A stretch of DNA of 64,000 nucleotides from Symbiodinium sp. CCMP2592 (GCA_905221615.1 CAJNDT010000594.1:113779-177778), one strand, 5' to 3'. Shown: positions 29,964 to 41,035, counted from the stretch's first letter. Notes: generated by a model from the letters alone, not told the origin. Made by a program: numbers and translations.

Positions 29964-32900
29964 GCAGGGAGCGGGGGAGCGAGGGAGCAGGGGCAGACGG
30001 CTGTGCAGCGCCGTTTGCAGAGAGTATATTATCGCAAGCGCATGGCGTGCATTAGCCCTGGCTGCAGGTGCATGTGCAGCAGCAGTTCCCAGCAAGAAGT
30101 AGCAGTAGCTGTAGCGGCAGCAAAATTGGCGCTTTCTGGATATGAAACACATGCACAGCATCGCATGGATGCTTTTAGGATCTTTACGACCAGCAGTTCC
30201 GGGAGGGTTCTGACCGTTGGATCTGTGCCAAAGAGCACGATCCGGAAATGATCTCTGGGGTTCATATCTAAGGCCATGCTAGGTGTAGGCTCCCCCTTCG
30301 TTCGTGCATATACCCAAAGAGCAGAGGCCCTAGCGAACTGACAACCGCCCCAAGCGCCAGGCTTTCTTGCAGGTTCCAGGTGGAAGGTTTGAAGTGTTTG
30401 CACGATGCCTGCTTCCTGCTGCAGATCCACCCGAACGGCAACCTCATCGCCGCGGGCTACACACGGTCCTCACTGGATGGCTACACCAATGCCGGTGGTC
30501 GCGATGCTTTGCTCATGAGCTTCAACAGCACCGGCGACTGGCAATGGACCGTGCAGCGCGGAGGCTCCAGGGTCAGTTTAGTCTGAATTTCTGGCAACAT
30601 TCCAAGAGAGGGACACCAGACCGCAGAGCAGCGCCTGGAGCCCAGCCCTCCGCCCAGGCTCCGGCTATGACTACTTCCACTCCCTGCAGGCCGGGAGTGG
30701 GGGTGAGCAGGGGCAGCCGGCTGTGTGCAGCGCCGTTTGCAGAGAGTTCAGAGCTCGAGGCGTAATACTATCGCAAGCGCTGGCCTGCATTAGCCAGAGC
30801 TTGCAGGTGCATTTGCAGCGGCAGTTCCCAGCAAGAAGTAGCAGTAGCTGTAGCGGCAGCAAATCAAAGGCGCGTGACGGGGCTTGGTGACCAGCAAGAA
30901 GAGGCTGCATCGGCTTCCCGCTGCAGGTCCACCCGAACGGCAACCTCATCGCCGCGGGCTACACATATTCCTCGCTGCAGGATGGCTACGCTAATGCTGG
31001 CATAGCCGATGCTTTCCTCATGAGCATCAGCAGCACCGGCGACTTGCAATGGACCGTGCAGCGCGGAGGCTCCAGGGTCGTTCCTGCAAGTTCAGTCTGA
31101 GTTTCTTGCAACGTGCCAAGAGAGGGACAGCAGACCGCAGAGCAGCGCCCGGAGCCGCAGCCCTCCGCCCAGGCTCCGGCACTGAAGCCTTCTATGCCCT
31201 GCAGGCAGGGAGCGGGGGCAGCGAGGGAGCGTGGGCAGCCGGCTGTGTGCAGCGCCGTTCGCAGAGAGTTCAGAGCTCGAGGCGTAATATTATCGCAAGC
31301 GCTGGCGTGCATTAGCCAGGGCTTGCAGGTGCATTTGCAGCGGCAGTTCCCAGCAAAAAGTAGCAGTAGTTGGGGCAGGGCTTCCAGGGGCCTTTACAAA
31401 TCTCCGGATCGCCCCCAAGGCCCGCAAAGGAAAGGCCAACAACTGTCAAAATCGGTGGGGCTGAGTGGCAGCAGATGCAAAGTTCAATTTGATGCCGCCT
31501 GGATATGAAACACATATGCACAGCTTCGCAACACACGACAACGCCTACAGCAAAGGCCGCAGAAGGCCTCTATCTGCCGGCCTGAAAAAGCCTCAGCCTT
31601 CCAAGAGCTCCAGGATCAGAGGCGGATGCTTTGAGGATCTCTACGCCCAGCAGTTCCGGGAGGGTTCTGACCGTTGGATCTGTGCCAAAAAGCACAATCC
31701 GGAAATGATCTCTGGGGTTCATGGGCCAAGGCAGGTGATGGGGTTTCGTGAACACTGGGTCAAGAAGGCTCCCCGCTGCAGGTCCACCCGAACGGCAACC
31801 TCATCGCCGCGGGCAACACAGAGTCCTCGCTGGATGGCTACACCAATGCCGGTGGTCGCGATGCTTTGCTCATGAGCTTCAACAGCACCGGCGACTGGCA
31901 ATGGACCGTGCAGCGCGGAGGCTCCAGGGTCAGTTTAGTCTGAATTTCTGGCAACATTCCAAGAGAGGGACACCAGACCGCAGAGCAGCGCCTGGAGCCC
32001 AGCCCTCCGCCCAGGCTCCGGCTATGACATCTTCTATGCCCTGCAGGCCGGGAGCGGGGGCAGCGAGGGAGCGTGGGCAGCCGGCTGTGCAACGGCGTTT
32101 GCAGAGAGTTCGGAGCTCGAGGCGTAACATTATCGCAAGTGCATGGCATGCATTAGCCTTGGCTGCAGGTGCATTTGCAGCAGCAGTTCCCAGCAAGAAT
32201 TAGTAGCAGCAGGGGCAAGGCTTCCAGGGGCCTTTACAAATCTCCGGATCGCGCAAAGGAAAGGCCAAATACTGCCAAAATTGGCCAGGAGCTGGAGGCA
32301 CAGCAGATAGGGCCAGGGCTGAGTGGCAGCAGATGCAAAGTTTAAATTGGCTCCTTCTGGATATGAAGCACATGCACAGCATCGCAAAGCATTTTTTTCC
32401 TAGGCCAAGCTGTAAAGGAACAACCTCAACGCAAGACTCGCCTCCTCCCTTGCCTGGATCGGCACGGCAGGCGAGCGTGTTCAAAAATAGCCGCAGTTCG
32501 GGTGCGCTTACTGCAACAGACACACTTCCAAATCAAATCTTCCTGTCTCAATAAGTGGCTGGGGTGACCAACCGGGACACTAGCACTGCCCGCTCCTATG
32601 CACTGCTGTGAGGCACACTGTTTCAAGCGTGCCTGGGACATGTTACTGCGAAGAAGCAACCGACAATTTGCGCAGCAAGCCTCCCCTGGTCTCACTAGCC
32701 AAACATGCTGTGGGTGAGTAACGGTGAGGTGCTCGAGAAACTGCTGTTTCGTTGGCCCTTTAGGGCCATGCACTTTACCCAAGGCTGCGCAAGGATCAGG
32801 CTTCTGCATCCACAGCAAAGCAGCAGTGACAAGGTGCTCCGCAACTTCAACCACACGGCGGACAACCCAGTCGACGACAGCAGCTCTGTCCCAATCTGTA

Positions 32901-35900
32901 TGCTTGTTAGCGTGGGTTTGGGCTCACGATTTCCAATCCAAGACCAGACGGGCTCGTCAGGAAACAGGTGGGTAAACAACGCCTGTGAAAGATGAGCCTT
33001 CACCTTACGCACAGAAACGGTTCTTCCCGCGCTCTTGGCCCTAATTTCCGTCCACAGATCGGATAATCAGCATCAGTGGCCAGCTCCAGATCTCCTACGG
33101 TCAGCTGTAGGGCCTGACGCACTGCCCTGGTTTCCGCTCTTGGAACCGTCTGTTCAGAGCCAATAAGAGAAGCAGTGTACCTACCGACACAGACCCATGT
33201 ATCCAAAAAAGGCGCAAGGCGACAATCGAGTAGCTGCAACGCCGCTTGCGCGGATCACTAGTAAACGGGCCTCCTGACCCATCTGTGTACAACTGTAAGC
33301 CGTCAACGCTTGCAAGCAGAGTCTCGAAAATGCCGTCAACTTCAACATGTTCCTCATCAGCAGGCAGCAAGGAAGTGTAGTCACTTGGCACCAACAACTG
33401 GTGCCAAAAGCTGCGTTGCGAGGACTGGTGCGAGTTCAACAGATTCCACGGGCGACTGCAGCTGAGACAACATCCATGGGCACTCCCATAATCGGTGATG
33501 TTCAACGCTCGCACCATGTGGACATTGGCACATAGGACAGCTTTCTTCAGCAAAATGCGTGTGGTCCAGAAACCTGAAAGAACCTTGCACAACAACTTCA
33601 AGCGCAGGCAGCCTTTCAGGTTGATTTCGCTGCCAACTCCGATGCAACCTCCGGACTAACCGTGGAATCAATGCCATTCACGAGTTCAGCCGTTTGGGCA
33701 GCACGACTGATGGACTTGTATTCATCTGTCTTCAGATGACCAGAAACAAGTTTCCACAGTGCCACGGGCTGCAAGTTGTCGCGATAGTCAATCTTGACTG
33801 TGATACCGTCAGGCGTAATCCACTCATCCCAAGCAACCGGATTCCAATCCAACTCCATCAACAACGCAATCACAGCGGACATGGGGCCTTTAGCAAGCTG
33901 CCAAGGGTACTTAACAGTCCGCAGATGCCTGAGGCAACGCTCCCAAGCTGTTCGGACTCAAGTTTTGGCAGCCCTTTCTGAACCCACCGGCACCAATTCT
34001 GCAACAACTGTTTCCTATAGCAAGATACCAAGGGTCTTGTTGCTCTTTCAAAAGCCACAACGCGACGACCTCAACGCTACCAATTGACTTGACAATACGC
34101 GTTGCCTTAAGCACCAGAGATCGCAGCTGTCTTAATTGACGGCAAGGAATGCCATGCTGCTGTGCACCCCACAACATGGCAGGCAGCACGTTGGTGGCCA
34201 CAAGCTTCGCACGAGCCCTAACACGGAACACCTTCAACCTACCAAGCCGACCCAACGCCTTACGCCTGCGAACCTTTTGATGGCCAACTCTCCTCAAACG
34301 CCCGGCAGTCGCATCGAGACCTAAATCCTTGATCGCGTCATGCACTTTGGGAGCATTGCTTTTATGTTGCACGGCTTTCCTAAGCTGTTGCGCAACCGAG
34401 CTGTTGCTGCAAAGGAACCCACTTTTCTTTCTCGAGATACAAAGGTTCAACTTTTCAATGCCGTCGGCAAGCTTCTCAAACACTTCAACAGCTTCCAACA
34501 CCAGGGTTTTCTCACAAGGGAAACGGCAGTCAATGGAAATGTCATCCACCCAAGTTGACAAGGACCTAGGCACAACATAGACACTTCTACGCATCACGCT
34601 CATGAGGTCGTGAAGATACAACTTAGCATGATACACCAGAAAAGGGCAACCAGCAACAAGGCCGCACTTCGGTCGGATGCCTTCACTCGTGACGGTTCCC
34701 GCAGTCAGGAACCGCACAGCTTCATTGATTCATGAAAAACGAGGCTGTGATGCATGACACTTGCGGGAAAGCCATGCAGCAACGCGAAGGCGGCAAGCTG
34801 GTCCAACTGCACATGATCATAGAAATGCGTCAAGTCAACCAGCAAGCTAACCTGGGCAACGTCAAGCCAAGTGTGAACCTCAGCAGGGAACTGGCGACGA
34901 CTAGCGCAATCAAACACGGTGGTTTCAGGAACTGCAAGATCCCAGTCAGCAACGTTTAACTCTTCAACCACCGCTTCACAAGGAGAGCCCGCACTTTCCC
35001 CCAAAGCCGATAAAGAGCACTGAGCAAGCCAATCGGGCGCTCAGACTCTTCATTTTTTGGGAAGAAGAGCAACCATCACATGCTGCAAGCTGGGAGGCCA
35101 CACTCCTGTGGCCTCAATGCGATGGTACAGAAACGTGAGTGCACTTACGCCTTCGTCGGGCAACTGCCGCAGCACTTGCAAGGTGTGTCGAATTTGGTCA
35201 CTGCTGATGGGTTTTTGTTGGCCGGCCTCTTCAATTGCTTTCCTAAGCAACTCTTGTCTCACTGGACTGAAATCATGTCGCGGTTCCTGGTGCCCCCACA
35301 ATTTCACCCAGTACTGTCTCCGCAGCTCGGGCCTCTTTTCAGGAGCATCTTGGGCAAAGGGTCTTGGCACACGACCCTCCCCTTGCTTGAGGAAAGCATG
35401 CGCCTGCCTAGCAGAGTCCTTAACAGCATCTTCCGCCCACTGCCGTGGCTCGGTCTCTTTCTTCTTGAAGACTGGCAAGCTGGGCTTCATGCAGGCGGAA
35501 CTGTTGCTGCTCAACAGCGTTTGAGCAAACAAACTTGGTGCAGGTGTCAAGGCGCAGCAAAACGTGTTGGAGACCCAAAAAAGAAAAGACTTCGACCGAA
35601 CCGAACGTGAGTTGATACACAAGCCATCGCTGCCAGTGACGGCCTTGCCACTCGGCCAGTACTGAGCCATCTTACAGGCCGCATTGGCGATATCAACAAA
35701 CAACCTTCTCAGCAGCACTCTGAGCTTTCGACGGACGCTCCCGCCACCGGACAAAGTCTGATGCCCATCGGTGAAGCAGACTCCAAAACCCGACATCTTT
35801 ATGTCTGCACACAGCCGCCGGCGCTTTCAACTGACCCATGCAAGCCTCTCCAATTTCAACGGTTCGGCCCCTGCCTAACCTAACATTGGCAGTGTCGGTG

Positions 35901-38900
35901 ACCGTGGACAAAACCCAAGCTTCAAACTGGGCAATGAACTGCGCAAACATGCTGTCACGCACATCGTCGCAATGACAGAAATGTGGCCTGAGGGCATTTT
36001 GAGCTCTGCAGTTGCCTTCTGGAAAGCACTCCAAGGCAAGCAGGGCCCATGACAGCAAGGGAGTCTCTCAAATCTTTCAAAACTGGGCAAGCTCAACACC
36101 TCAGGCCTCAGGTCAAGACTGAGCATAACCGCATAGTGCGGCTTCCACGGCACAGTATGGTGAACTGCAGCTCTGCTCTTGTTCACAAAAGATTTGCTCA
36201 CCAAGAAGTAGTCAATCCTGGAGCCAGTGGAGATGGTTGGGCCCTCAGGGACCACAAAGTCTCCTTCACACGCACGGTCCAACTGCAAGTCGCGCAACTT
36301 CTCAGGGCTGTGGTTCCAATCCGCTCCAACTTTCCAAGCAGCATCAGTCCATCTAAGCAGGGCCATCAACTCAGTGATAGTATCCCTATTGGTCCCAGCC
36401 AAGAGACTTTCATCAACCGTGATATACAAGGACACAACGAGGACAGTGACCTCCCGTAAGCGCACCCAAACACTTGAAAACCCTCACGCACTTCCGTACG
36501 CGGGCCCCGGCCGGCGTGCAACCTAGCTCCGCACGGTGCAACACAAGAGTTCCTCTTTGCGAACCTTTGTCATTCGCTTTGGCAAAATTGCCCCACATCA
36601 ACCACCTCGCCAAGCCGATTTGGCGTTCCTGAGTCGCCCAAAATCCATTCGTGGTGATGTGGTGCTCCGATATGCAAGCTATATGCACAGACTGGCAAGC
36701 TTCATCTGGTTCACAGAGGTACTGCATGGCCTTGGTGCTCCAGCTAGTGACATTCGCCAAAAAGAACTTTAAACTCACCCGCCGCTTCATGTGGGTGCTG
36801 AAACTCAAAACCATTGCCTCTTCGCGATGAAGTCGCTCTCACTGTGGTGCGGTTACCCCTGCGGCTGTTGGGCTCCCATGGGCTCATCATCTTCCTTTCG
36901 CCGTCGTTTTTGTTGAGCCTCATCCTCCGATGAACCCAGAACTTGCAGTATCTTGCGCATGTCCTCCGGCGACACCTTACCTTCCAGCCTTGCGTGTATC
37001 TGGTCGGCACGGGCCTCGCACTCGGCCTGCACCAACTGATTTGCAAGCTGCTGCGCTTGATCTTGGAGTTTTCCCGCTTGCTGTAGCCATGCTTGAACTC
37101 TCTGGTGACGACATCCGGGTCATTGGGGTCCTCCGCTGGTGGTTCAGGCTTGGGCTCAACAGCAGGTCCCAATGCCCTTTGTACCGACTCTTGCAGGGTG
37201 GACCAGCTGGTTTTGAGCACCGCCTCGACATGCTGACGCCACCGATCGTCGTCGTCGACAGGCTTTGCCTCATCCCAAACCACTTGTCGTCCGACATCTG
37301 CCCATCCCCAATGCTGGCGATCGTACTTCCATGCATTCCTCGCGAGAGTACTACTTACTACCATTCCACCCGTCATTACGAGTAGACACAGTAGAAGGCT
37401 GAGACCTCGGAGCAAACGACTTAACCCTCTTGCCCTGCTGGTCGCTGGTGTGGTGTATGTGCCCCCCAACTCCAGGGCCTCCCACATCTGCAGTTGACCA
37501 ACTTGGCCGCTCGGTTTGCCCAGGCACAAGAAATCCAAGCATGGGGCTGCATTGCCAGTTCACTAGTTGAGACGACTCGGGCCCAAAACTTGGGCCAAAA
37601 TGGCTGCGGAAGGACGCCTACAGCCAAGACCGCCGAAGGCTTCTAAGGAACCCCCAGCCTTCCGCGGGCTCGAGGATGAGAGGCGGATGCTTTGAGGATC
37701 TCTACGCCCAGCAATTCCGGGAGGGTTCTGACCGTTGGATCTGTGCCATCAAGCGCGATCCGGAAACGATCTCTGAAATTCATGGGCCAAGGCCATGCGA
37801 GGTATAGGCTCCCACCTCCCCAAAGCAGGCAAGAGCAGGTGATGGGGTTTCGTGAACACTGGGTCAAGAAGAGGCTGCACTGGCTCCCCGCTGCAGGTCC
37901 ACCCGAACGGCAACCTCATCGCCGCGGGCTGGACAGAGTCCTCGTTGGATGGCTACACCAATGCCGGTTCATCCGATGCTTTGCTCATGAGCTTCGACAG
38001 CACCGGCACATGGCAATGGACCGTGCAGCGCGGAGGCTCCAGGGTCGTTCCTGCAAGTTTAGTCTGAATTTCTTGCAACGTGCCAAGAGAGGGACAGCAG
38101 ACCGCAGAGCAGCGCCCGGAGCCCAGCCCTCGCCGCCCAGGCTCCGGCGAGGACCACATAAATCACCTGCAGGCAGGGAGTGGGGGGAGCGGGGGGAGCG
38201 AGGGCGCATGGGCAGCCGGCTGTGCAGCGCCGTTTGCAGAGAGTTCGGAGCTCGAGGCGTATTTTTATCGCTAGCGCATGGCGTGCGGTAGCCCTGGCAC
38301 CAGGTGCATTTGCAGCAGCAGTTCCCAGCAAGAATCAGTAGCAGCAAGGGGAAGGCTTCCAGAGGCAAATCTCCGGACGCAAAGGAAAGGCTGTCAAAAT
38401 TGGCCAGTCCCCACGCTTTCCGAAAGCTCCAGGATGAGAGGGGATGCTTTTAGGATCTATAGGCCCGGCAAATTTGGGAGGGTTCTGACCGTTGGATCTG
38501 TGCCAATAAACGCGATCCAGAAATGATCTCTGGGGCAGACTGGGGTTCATGGGCTAAGGCCCTGCTAGGCTACTATATAGGCCCCCCACTTCGTTCGTGC
38601 ATACCCAGAGGCCAGAGGCCTTAGCGAACTGACAACCGCCCCAAGCGCCAGGCTTTCTTGCAGGTTCCAGGTGGAAGGTTTCAAGTTTTTGCATGATTCC
38701 GGCTTCGGGCCGCTGATGGGGTTTCGCGAACACTAGCTCAAGAAGAGGCTGCACTGGCTCCCTGCTGCAGGTCCACCCGAACGGCAACCTCATCGCCGCG
38801 GGCTACACAGATTCCTCGCTGGATGGCAACACCAATGCCGGTTCATACGATGCTTTGGTCATGAGCTTCAACAGCACCGGCGCCTGGCAATGGACCGTGC

Positions 38901-40848
38901 AGCGCGGAGGCTCAAGGGTCGTTCCTGCAAGTAGAGAGGGACGGCAGACCGCAGAGCAGCGCCCGAAGCCCAGCCCTCCGCCCAGGCTCCGGCAATGACA
39001 ACTTCCAGTCCCTGCAGGCCGGGAGTGGGGGTGAGCAGGGGCAGCCGGCTGTGCAGCGCCGTTTGCAGAGAGTTCGGAGCTCGAGGCGAAAAATTATCGC
39101 TAGCGCATGGCGTGCAGTAGCCCTGGCTGCAGGTGCATTTGCAGCAGCAGTTCCCAGCAAGAATGAGTAGCAGCAAGGGGAAGGCTTCCAGGGGCCTTTA
39201 CAAATCTCCGGATCGCCCCCAAAACCCGCAAAGGAAAGGCCAAATACTGTAAAGATTGGCCATGCTTTTAGGATCTTTTCGCCCAGCAATTTCGGGAGGG
39301 TTCTGACGGTTCTGACCGTTGGATCTGTGCCAATAAACGCGATCCAGAAATGATCTCTGGGGCAGACTGGGGTTCATGGGCTAAGGCCCTGCGAGGCTAC
39401 TATATAGGCTCCCACTTCGTTCGTGCATACCCAGAGGCCAGAGGCCTTAGCGAACTGACAACCGCCCCAAGCGCCAGGCTTTCTTGCAGGTTCCAGGTGG
39501 AAGGTTTCAAGTTTTTGCGCGCTGGAAACTTAAAGCTGCAGGCAAGGGCCGGTGACGGGGCTTCGTGAACACTGGGTCGAGAAGAGGCTGCACTGGCTCC
39601 ACGCTGCAGGTCGACTGGAACGGCAACCTGATCGCCGCGGGCTACACAGATTCCTCGCTGGATGGAAACACCAATGCCGGTTCAAACGATGCCTTTCTCA
39701 TGAGCTTCGACAGCACCGGCACCTGGCAATGGACCGTGCAGCGCGGAGGCTCCAGGGTGGTTCCTGCAAGTTTTGTCTGAGTTTCTTGCAACGTGCCAAG
39801 AGAGAGACCGCAGACCGCAGAGCAGCGCCCGGAGCCCAGCCCTCCGCCCAGGCTCCGGCGATGACGGCTTCTATGGCCTCCAGGCAGGGAGTGGGGGCAG
39901 CGAGGGAGCGCGGGCAGCGGGCTGTGTGCAGCGCCGTTTGCAGAGAGTTCGGAGCTCGAGGCATAATCTTATCGCAAGCTCATAGTGTGCATTGGCCCTG
40001 GCTGCAGGTGCATTTGCAGCAGCAGTTCCCAGCAAGAATGAGTAGCAGCAAGGGGAAGGCTTCCAGGGGCCTTTGCCCCCAAAACCCGCAAAGGAAAGGC
40101 CAAATACTGTAAAGATTGGCCATGCTTTTAGGATCTTTTCGCCCAGCAATTCCGGGAGGGTTCTGACGGTTCTGACCGTTGGATCTGTGCCAATAAACGC
40201 GATCCAGAAATGATCTCTGGGGCAGACTGGGGTTCATGGGCTAAGGCCCTGCGAGGCTACTATATAGGCTCCCACTTCGTTCGTGCATACCCAGAGGCCA
40301 GAGGCCTTAGCGAACTGACAACCGCCCCAAGTGCCAGGCTGTCTTGCAGGTTCCAGGTGGAAGGTTTGAAGTTTTTGCGCGATGGAAACGTAAAGCTGCA
40401 GGCAAGGGCCGGTGACGGCGCTTCGTGAACACTGGCTCAAGAAGAGGCTGCACTGGCTCCCCGCTGCAGGTCGACCCGAACAACAACCTCATCGCCGCGG
40501 GCTACACAGATTCCTCGCTGGATGGCTACACCAATGCCGGTTCATCCGACGCTTTGCTCGTGAGCTTCGAGGCCTGTGAAGTCGTCACAGCGTCGCAGTG
40601 CAAACTTTCCTGCAGTACTGGAGCTTTTTGCGGGCTTCTGGGCTCCGAAGTTGGCTCGGCACGCATGCTGGTAGGTTGAAGCGCGTCACCTTGACATGCT
40701 TGACACTATTGCCCCTTGATTGCGTCTGTGTGCCAGACAGTGACCTGTGCAGGGAAGTCCGACCACCACCACGACCACCACGACCACCACGACCACCACG
40801 ACCACCTCGACCACCACCACCAAGGCCTGGCATCTGCCAGCTGCGACG
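29740..40848 (+). CDS. Secreted SBBP-type beta-propeller protein gene (multi-exon)
   Basis: Exon 1 (29,740-29,824) starts with MLRLCTLLLVPLGVAGDA, a good signal peptide, followed by the blade fragment DWQWTTQRGG. Seven tandem exon pairs follow. Each long exon (139-142 nt; the last 201 nt) codes GNLIAAGYT...SSLDGYTNAG...DALLMSFDSTG...QWTVQRGG. Each 32-nt exon codes GSG..(D)..F..LQ. Together they make a 57-residue repeat like the Pfam SBBP beta-propeller repeat. Intron phases alternate 1 and 0 and keep frame throughout, which strongly supports the model. Introns are GC-AG. The last blade is spliced to a Thr-rich exon at 40,753-40,848. The product should be secreted or on the cell surface; its ligand is unknown. 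Downstream Thr/Ser- and Cys-rich exons probably belong to the same transcript. Confidence 0.78.
30425..30689 (+). CDS. Propeller blade exon pair, copy 1
   Basis: Long exon 30,425-30,563 and short exon 30,658-30,689 (GSGYDYFHSLQ). The 199 bp from 30,473 to 30,671, intron included, look identical to 31,830-32,028 in copy 3. Confidence 0.8.
30927..31204 (+). CDS. Propeller blade exon pair, copy 2
   Basis: Long exon 30,927-31,068 (142 nt, one extra codon giving SSLQDGY) and short exon 31,173-31,204 (GSGTEAFYALQ). The intron before it is only 237 nt, shorter than in other copies. Confidence 0.8.
31782..32046 (+). CDS. Propeller blade exon pair, copy 3
   Basis: Long exon 31,782-31,920 and short exon 32,015-32,046 (GSGYDIFYALQ). 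The following intron holds the minus-strand LINE and spans 5.85 kb. Confidence 0.8.
32426..32854 (-). pseudogene. LINE C-terminal Cys-rich tail
   Basis: The last frame before the 3' end contains ACCANCRLLL and CASQQC, then KCVCCSKR. These clustered Cys residues suggest a zinc-binding tail, common after the RT of LINEs. No exact CCHC spacing is met. Confidence 0.4.
32695..33601 (-). pseudogene. LINE RNase H domain
   Basis: The motif LQLYTDGSGG (about 33,270-33,300) holds the first catalytic Asp. VPRAETRAVRQAL (about 33,110-33,150, another frame) holds the Glu, and RKVKAHLS (about 32,985-33,010) the late His. Three frames are involved. RNase H after RT is known in several LINE clades. Confidence 0.65.
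33911..35796 (-). pseudogene. LINE reverse transcriptase
   Basis: Pieces in order: fingers region with PISSDQIRHTLQVL and VMVALLPKK (35,050-35,796); motif A LLVDLTHFYDHV (about 34,813-34,850); then, in another frame, GLVAGCPFLVYHAKL and the catalytic WVDD within STWVDDISID (34,541-34,552). A thumb-like Arg/Lys-rich region follows. At least one stop and one frameshift (about 34,710) break it. Confidence 0.8.
35875..36814 (-). pseudogene. LINE APE-type endonuclease
   Basis: Two frames share this domain (36,413-36,814 and 35,875-36,465), so it is frameshifted near 36,440. The first has FFLANVTSW and ACISEHH, like the N-terminal strands with the metal-binding Asn and Glu. The second has VGADWNHSP (GDFN-like), SRIDYFLVS and WKPHYA in the place of the SDH motif. 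The enzyme nicks target DNA to prime reverse transcription. Confidence 0.7.
36744..37538 (-). pseudogene. LINE ORF1-like region
   Basis: A frame of about 265 codons upstream of the endonuclease. It includes a hydrophobic segment (LLLCLLVMTGGMVV), an acidic/Trp-rich part (WADVGRQVVWDEAKPVDDDD) and then a frame change into a helical, charged segment in the adjacent frame at 36,853-37,035 (EARADQIHARLEGK). It occupies the place of ORF1, an RNA chaperone in many LINEs, but I see no diagnostic domain. Confidence 0.45.
37589..37610 (-). other. Relict dinoflagellate spliced leader at LINE 5' end
   Basis: On the minus strand the 22 bases start TCCGCAGCC, continue ATTTTGG and end CCCAAG. They match the conserved 22-nt dinoflagellate spliced leader at 20 of 22 positions; the two differences are T-to-C at positions 5 and 18. 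The match sits exactly where the element's full-length transcript should begin, so the inserted copy derives from a trans-spliced RNA. Confidence 0.85.
37897..38172 (+). CDS. Propeller blade exon pair, copy 4
   Basis: Long exon 37,897-38,035 and short exon 38,141-38,172 (GSGEDHINHLQ), the first pair after the LINE. Phase and splice motifs match the other copies. Confidence 0.8.
38771..39017 (+). CDS. Propeller blade exon pair, copy 5
   Basis: Long exon 38,771-38,909 and short exon 38,986-39,017 (GSGNDNFQSLQ). The intron between them is 76 nt, shortened by a deletion relative to the others. Confidence 0.8.
39610..39883 (+). CDS. Propeller blade exon pair, copy 6
   Basis: Long exon 39,610-39,748 and short exon 39,852-39,883 (GSGDDGFYGLQ). 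The first residues are VDWNGN instead of VHPNGN. Confidence 0.8.
40470..40670 (+). CDS. Propeller blade exon, copy 7 (terminal, divergent)
   Basis: The exon starts VDPNNNLIAAGYTDSSLDG and keeps DALLVSF, then leaves the repeat and continues with a Cys-containing tail (ACEVV...CKLSCSTGAFCG). It lacks the QWTVQRGG strand that the N-terminal exon supplies. It ends at 40,670 before GTAGGT, a canonical donor in phase 0; a GC donor after 40,570 is an alternative end. Confidence 0.65.
40753..40848 (+). CDS. Thr-rich (mucin-like) exon 1
   Basis: After an 82-nt GT-AG intron, the phase-0 frame reads GSP followed by a run of Thr with one Ser, then KAWHLPAAT, and stops at a GTGAGT donor (40,849). The two other frames give His/Asp or Pro/Arg repeats. 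Phase from copy 7 selects the Thr frame. Such tracts are usual O-glycosylated linkers. Confidence 0.6.
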
Positions 40849-40971
40849 GTGAGTTAGGACCCCTGTGTGCGTCTCGAACAGTGCCACCACGACCCAGGTG
40901 CCGGGGAGACTTTTTTTTGTTGATGTTTTGGTGCGCGGGTGTGTTTACCAAGCGCTGGCAGACCTCGAGCA

Positions 40972-41035
40972 GCGTGACCAGAACGAGTTCCACAAGATCC
41001 ACCGTCACCTGGGCTGCACATGGCAGACCGCGCTA
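40972..41035 (+). CDS. Ser/Thr-rich exon 2 (tentative)
   Basis: After the acceptor-like GCTGGCAG the frame reads TSSSVTRTSSTRSTVT. Its composition continues the mucin-like linker. The 3' end is not fixed. The next 75 bases (41,036-41,110) resemble the intron repeat of the propeller array, so the exon should end before them. Confidence 0.4.

Larger units (their letters stand above)
32391..37610 (-). mobile_element. LINE retrotransposon with relict spliced leader, in an intron of the propeller gene
   Basis: The element reads on the minus strand from a spliced-leader relict at 37,589-37,610 to a seven-base A tail (T run at 32,391-32,397 on the plus strand). Order: ORF1-like region, APE-type endonuclease, reverse transcriptase, RNase H, Cys-rich tail. 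Comparison with the neighbouring introns shows the surrounding repeat sequence interrupted at exactly these points. Several frameshifts and stops inactivate the copy. No clear target duplication was found by eye. Its direction is opposite to the host gene. Confidence 0.85.

Noticed and set aside
40431-40440. Short TGGCTCAAG match to the spliced leader in a propeller intron
   Set aside because: Only nine bases match, neighbouring copies read GGGTCAAG or AGCTCAAG, and the position is not a transcript start.
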